From Parapedobacter defluvii (GTDB lineage: Bacteria; Bacteroidota; Bacteroidia; Sphingobacteriales; Sphingobacteriaceae), in assembly GCF_014642075.1 (NCBI RefSeq), contig NZ_BMIK01000008.1, forward strand, positions 1 through 64,000: a stretch of DNA of 64,000 nucleotides, in the 5' to 3' direction. The first letter of the stretch is position 1, and every line of letters begins with the position of its first letter. The position numbers were made by a program, and so were the translations under genes. The notes under the pieces were generated by a model. It did no database searches. It saw only the letters and a program-made list of their open reading frames with translations, and was not told where the DNA came from. Shown here piece by piece: positions 62,209 through 64,000 of the stretch.

Positions 62209-64000
62209 ATGACTCAATATGCACGCAGATTGGTATTGGGTTTGTTGGTGTTGTCGTCTATGGCGGTGATACCTGCCCTCGCTCAAAATCAGCTATCCCT
62301 TATCCCGGAGCCTAATACCTTAGAAATTCACGAAGGAGAATTTGTATTTCCTTCGGTTACGCCGGTATACGCATTTGATGAATTTTCAGACGTCGCCTTG
62401 TTATTGTCTGAGCATCCTTATGCACACTTCACGCCGGTTGAACGTATCAAATCTCATAAACGGATACCTGAAAATGGTGTAAGGCTCATTCGGGCGCGGG
62501 AGGAAGATAAGCTTCCGGCCGACGCATACCGATTGGTGGTAGATACAGGAGGTGTCACGATTACAGCACATCAGCCTGCCGCAATTATCAATGGAATATT
62601 GACACTATTGCAATTGGCATATACCCAGCCTGATGGCCGGATCTTGCCCGCCATGATGATTGAGGATAGGCCCCGTTTTGCATATCGCGGGCTCCATCTT
62701 GATGTCTCTAGGCACTTCTATCCGCTATCGTTTCTTAAGAAGTTCATTGATCTGATGGCGCTCTACAAGTTCAATATGTTCCATTGGCATCTTACCGACG
62801 GTGCTGGCTGGCGCTTGGAAATCAAGCAGTATCCCGAGCTTACCCGGAAAGCGGCTTGGCGCACACATGTAACATGGAAAGATTGGTGGCAAAACGGGAG
62901 AAGATATTTAAATGAAGGCGATCCCAACGCAAGCGGCGGATATTACACGCAGAACGAAGCACGGGAATTGGTGGCCTATGCTGCGAGAAAAGGCATCACT
63001 GTTATTCCGGAGATTGAAATGCCGGGGCATTCCGATGAAGTGCTGGCTGTTTATCCTGAGTTATCGTGTTCCGGACAAGCATACCAACACGCTGAATTCT
63101 GTATAGGAAATGAGGAGTCATTTACGTTTCTAACCAACGTATTGAATGAAGTTGCCGATGTTTTTCCTTCGGAGTATATCCACATTGGTGGAGATGAAGC
63201 AGGTAAAGAATCGTGGAAGACGTGTCCCAAATGCCAGGCGTTAATGGAGAAAGAAGGGCTCAAGACGGTGGATGAATTGCAAAGTTACGCGGTAAAACGT
63301 ATTGACGCCTTTTTGAAAACGAAAGGGAAGAAATTGATTGGCTGGGATGAAATACTGGAGGGGGGAATTCCCGAGGGTGCAACGGTGATGAGTTGGCGTG
63401 GAGAGGAGGGAGGAATCCAGGCAGCTAACGCAGGTCACAATGTAATTATGACACCCAATTCACACCTTTATTTCGATTATTACCAAAGTGATCCGCGGAC
63501 CCAGCCCGAGGCTATTGGTGGTTATATTCCTTTGCGTAACGTCTACGAATATGAACCCATTCCCGCAGGCGTAGCCGCAGATAAAGTAATCCATATTTTG
63601 GGTGCACAAGGTAATATTTGGACCGAATATATGCCTACAACTGAGCAGGTTGAATACATGGCTTTTCCCCGTGCGTTAGCTTTAGCAGAGGTCGTGTGGT
63701 CCGATCCGAAGCAGCGGGACTGGAAAGATTTCAATGAGCGACTGCAGCAGCACTACAAGTTGCTGCAAAAGTTTCATGTCAATTATTACCGCCCGTCATA
63801 CCGGGTAGATATCGCGGTGCATTTTAATCCAGATACGTTGACCAATACGGTGTCCATGTCCACCGAACAATACGGGCCGGGTATCCGGTATACGACCGAT
63901 GGCAAGGAGCCAGATGCGAAATCGGCACTGTATACCGAACCGATCGAGCTATCGGTGCCTGCTACCGTGAAGGCGGCATACTTTGTGGATTCGGGTCGTG
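62209..64000 (+). CDS. GH20 beta-N-acetylhexosaminidase (3' end outside window)
   Basis: This exported GH20 enzyme has at least 597 residues and no stop before the window end. It has a signal peptide (about 1-25), a GH20b N-terminal domain, and a catalytic barrel starting at DRPRFAYRGLHLDVSRHFYP. The catalytic Asp-Glu is in HIGGDEAGKESW (Asp329, Glu330), with FHWHLTDGAGWRLEI and VMSWRGEEGG also present. A chitobiase C-terminal-like segment (STEQYGPGIRYTTDGKEPDA) begins near 555. It removes terminal GlcNAc or GalNAc. It is divergent from the beta-glucan regulator; a shared fungal-cell-wall target is possible but unproven. Confidence 0.93.
   Translation, partial: MTQYARRLVLGLLVLSSMAVIPALAQNQLSLIPEPNTLEIHEGEFVFPSVTPVYAFDEFSDVALLLSEHPYAHFTPVERIKSHKRIPENGVRLIRAREEDKLPADAYRLVVDTGGVTITAHQPAAIINGILTLLQLAYTQPDGRILPAMMIEDRPRFAYRGLHLDVSRHFYPLSFLKKFIDLMALYKFNMFHWHLTDGAGWRLEIKQYPELTRKAAWRTHVTWKDWWQNGRRYLNEGDPNASGGYYTQNEARELVAYAARKGITVIPEIEMPGHSDEVLAVYPELSCSGQAYQHAEFCIGNEESFTFLTNVLNEVADVFPSEYIHIGGDEAGKESWKTCPKCQALMEKEGLKTVDELQSYAVKRIDAFLKTKGKKLIGWDEILEGGIPEGATVMSWRGEEGGIQAANAGHNVIMTPNSHLYFDYYQSDPRTQPEAIGGYIPLRNVYEYEPIPAGVAADKVIHILGAQGNIWTEYMPTTEQVEYMAFPRALALAEVVWSDPKQRDWKDFNERLQQHYKLLQKFHVNYYRPSYRVDIAVHFNPDTLTNTVSMSTEQYGPGIRYTTDGKEPDAKSALYTEPIELSVPATVKAAYFVDSGR

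Overview
The window reads as a chromosomal segment of a Bacteroidota bacterium, most like the Sphingobacteriaceae (a Pedobacter/Parapedobacter/Sphingobacterium-type soil bacterium). The reasons are three SusC/SusD pairs, several Bacteroidetes-type promoters (TTTG, about 19-20 nt, TAnnTTTG), weak Shine-Dalgarno signals, a carbamoyltransferase of the N-acylornithine branch in the arginine cluster, zinc-free bL36, and a transmembrane propeller/YYY/HTH regulator. No tRNA, rRNA, CRISPR array, insertion sequence or prophage was seen.

Region 1 (1-3423): a secreted-type alpha/beta hydrolase with a doubtful N-terminus, a small CoA-binding protein, and two convergent LacI-family regulators separated by a single base.

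Region 2 (3424-26973) is the most interesting part. It encodes a complete myo-inositol catabolic pathway (iolJ-B-C-D, a sodium:solute symporter, iolA-E-G). Directly upstream are two SusC/SusD outer-membrane uptake pairs. Instead of the usual glycosidases these are interleaved with an exported PI-PLC/GDPD-like phosphodiesterase and an exported endonuclease/exonuclease/phosphatase-fold enzyme. A lipoprotein of the unsaturated-glucuronyl-hydrolase family (GH88) closes the block. Four near-identical PurR/LacI-type palindromes (core GCAAA-CC/CG-TTTGC) lie before the phosphodiesterase, the first susC, iolJ and the GH88 gene, which ties the block into one regulon. I infer a locus that imports and dismantles inositol-bearing phosphodiesters, such as phosphoinositides, glycerophosphoinositol or glycosyl-inositol-phosphoceramide headgroups, and feeds the inositol into central metabolism.

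Region 3 (26974-42486): the S10-spc-alpha ribosomal protein cluster from rplC to rplQ with secY, map, infA and rpoA. It starts at rplC without rpsJ, from a strong promoter at 27111-27141. A second promoter precedes infA, and an intrinsic terminator ends the block. Several intergenic gaps hold compact RNA hairpins or multi-stem folds, and the rpsN-rpsH gap holds a 14-bp tandem repeat.

Region 4 (42504-47389): arginine biosynthesis genes argD, argF' (N-acylornithine carbamoyltransferase), argB, proC and argE. Region 5 (47390-49225): a PepSY-like lipoprotein, a YbjQ-family protein and an esterase-D-like hydrolase.

Region 6 (49332-64000): a minus-strand polysaccharide utilisation locus for a beta-glucan (SusC, SusD, PKD surface lipoprotein, GH16, two GH5). 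Its likely activator is a membrane-anchored propeller/YYY/HTH protein, and two paired CTACA direct repeats sit before susC. A GH20 hexosaminidase, cut off by the window end, is divergent from the regulator.
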